Source: CAZFDE01 sp964517795 (GTDB lineage: Bacteria > Planctomycetota > Phycisphaerae > Sedimentisphaerales > Anaerobacaceae). Taken from it: a stretch of 14,496 nt of DNA. Both the position numbers and the translations under genes were made by a program. Below are positions 14,235 to 14,496 of the stretch, one piece after another; the first letter of the stretch is position 1, and each line of letters begins with the position of its first letter. The notes beneath the pieces are model-generated. The model ran no database searches. It worked only from the letters and a program-made list of their open reading frames with translations, and was not told the origin of the DNA. Location of the stretch: NCBI GenBank assembly GCA_964517795.1, contig CAZFDE010000066.1:1-14496 (forward strand), read 5' to 3'.

Positions 14235-14263
14235 TTGAAAAAGGCCCAATCGGGTGCTATCCT
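14235..14263 (+). promoter_or_regulatory. Extended -10 promoter of the right-edge gene, leaderless type
   Basis: TTGAAA (14235-14240), a 17-nt spacer and TATCCT (14258-14263), with the extended TGn motif directly before the -10 (TGC, 14255-14257). The start is expected at about 14270, next to the ATG at 14272. No Shine-Dalgarno sequence is present. Confidence 0.45.
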
Positions 14264-14271
14264 TGCCATCT

Positions 14272-14496
14272 ATGAAGTATTCACTGCCCAAAGATACCAG
14301 TCGCCGGGCCGCGGCCGTCCAATACGCGATCCTGCGCAAAAAAACGCTCGCCGAGCGGGCCGAGATGACCCTTTCACTCAATCGGATGCTGCGTCGCAAC
14401 CTGATCGTGGGCATTCGGCACCGTCATCCGGATTACACCGACCAGCAAATCCGCCGAGAACTGTTTCGCATTCTACACGGTGAAAAATTATGTAAA
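14272..14496 (+). CDS. Small protein, possibly Rv0078B-like antitoxin family (3' end outside window)
   Basis: Open from ATG 14272 to the window end (75 codons, no stop), so partial. It reads MKYSLPKDTSRRAAAVQYAI, then a basic and acidic helical stretch (KKTLAERAEMTLSLNRMLRR), then GIRHRHPDYTDQQIRREL and ILHGEKL. The GIR-x-RHPD-x-(T/S)-xx-(Q/E)-IRR-x-L pattern followed by a GE-x-L end is like a widespread small helical family that I recall as Rv0078B-related antitoxins, normally beside a nucleotidyltransferase-type toxin gene. The family name is from memory and uncertain, and the neighbour that would test it is beyond the window. It has no Shine-Dalgarno sequence and follows a promoter at 14235-14263. 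The stretch 14178-14234 shows only a weak TAAGC/GCTTA inverted repeat. Confidence 0.5.
   Translation, partial: MKYSLPKDTSRRAAAVQYAILRKKTLAERAEMTLSLNRMLRRNLIVGIRHRHPDYTDQQIRRELFRILHGEKLCK

Noticed and set aside
1..14496. CRISPR arrays, tRNA or rRNA genes, insertion sequences
   Set aside because: Read for spaced repeats, tRNA T-loop patterns, rRNA stretches and transposase motifs; none seen.

Overview
The window looks like a piece of a Planctomycetota chromosome, most likely Phycisphaerae or a relative; other PVC bacteria such as Lentisphaerota or Kiritimatiellota are possible. This is inferred from gene content: secreted GH29 fucosidases, a UroD-like methyltransferase-family protein, Gfo/Idh/MocA and cupin enzymes, and a membrane-anchored protein with a pseudopilin-like C-terminus. 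No rRNA, tRNA or housekeeping marker is present to settle it. Most genes are GC-rich, but the gene at 8855-10198 is clearly AT-rich.

Layout. 1-1398 (+) is the C-terminal two thirds of a catalase-peroxidase (katG), cut by the left edge. A hairpin region (1471-1524) separates it from a convergent UroD-family gene (1532-2629, -). A divergent promoter region (about 2630-2739) leads into a + strand pair: a secreted GH29 alpha-L-fucosidase (2740-4548) and a RhaT-like sugar permease (4571-5605). Five bases later a - strand trio ends head-on: cupin (8466-8837), Gfo/Idh/MocA oxidoreductase (7502-8473, overlapping the cupin by 8 nt) and a lipoprotein GH29 alpha-L-fucosidase (5611-7482). Together these look like a small locus for releasing, importing and perhaps oxidising a 6-deoxyhexose, probably L-fucose.

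Upstream of the trio is the AT-rich membrane-anchored protein (8855-10198, -). Divergent from it is a zinc-ribbon/bPH membrane protein (10369-11106, +). The gap 11107-11390 holds what looks like an independent small-RNA gene of about 155 nt: a palindrome, a promoter with a perfect -10, a possible pseudoknot, and an intrinsic terminator. Next comes a homologue of the tRNA-queuosine mannosyltransferase (11391-12509, -), then a secreted TIM-barrel-like protein with a GH42-like Cys cluster (12627-14177, +). The right edge cuts a short gene (14272 onward) that resembles a small antitoxin-type family.

Two modes of translation start appear. Several genes have clear Shine-Dalgarno sequences (AGGAG, AGGGAG, AAAGGA). 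Four others have none, but carry a -10-like hexamer 7-8 nt before the start codon, as expected for leaderless mRNAs.
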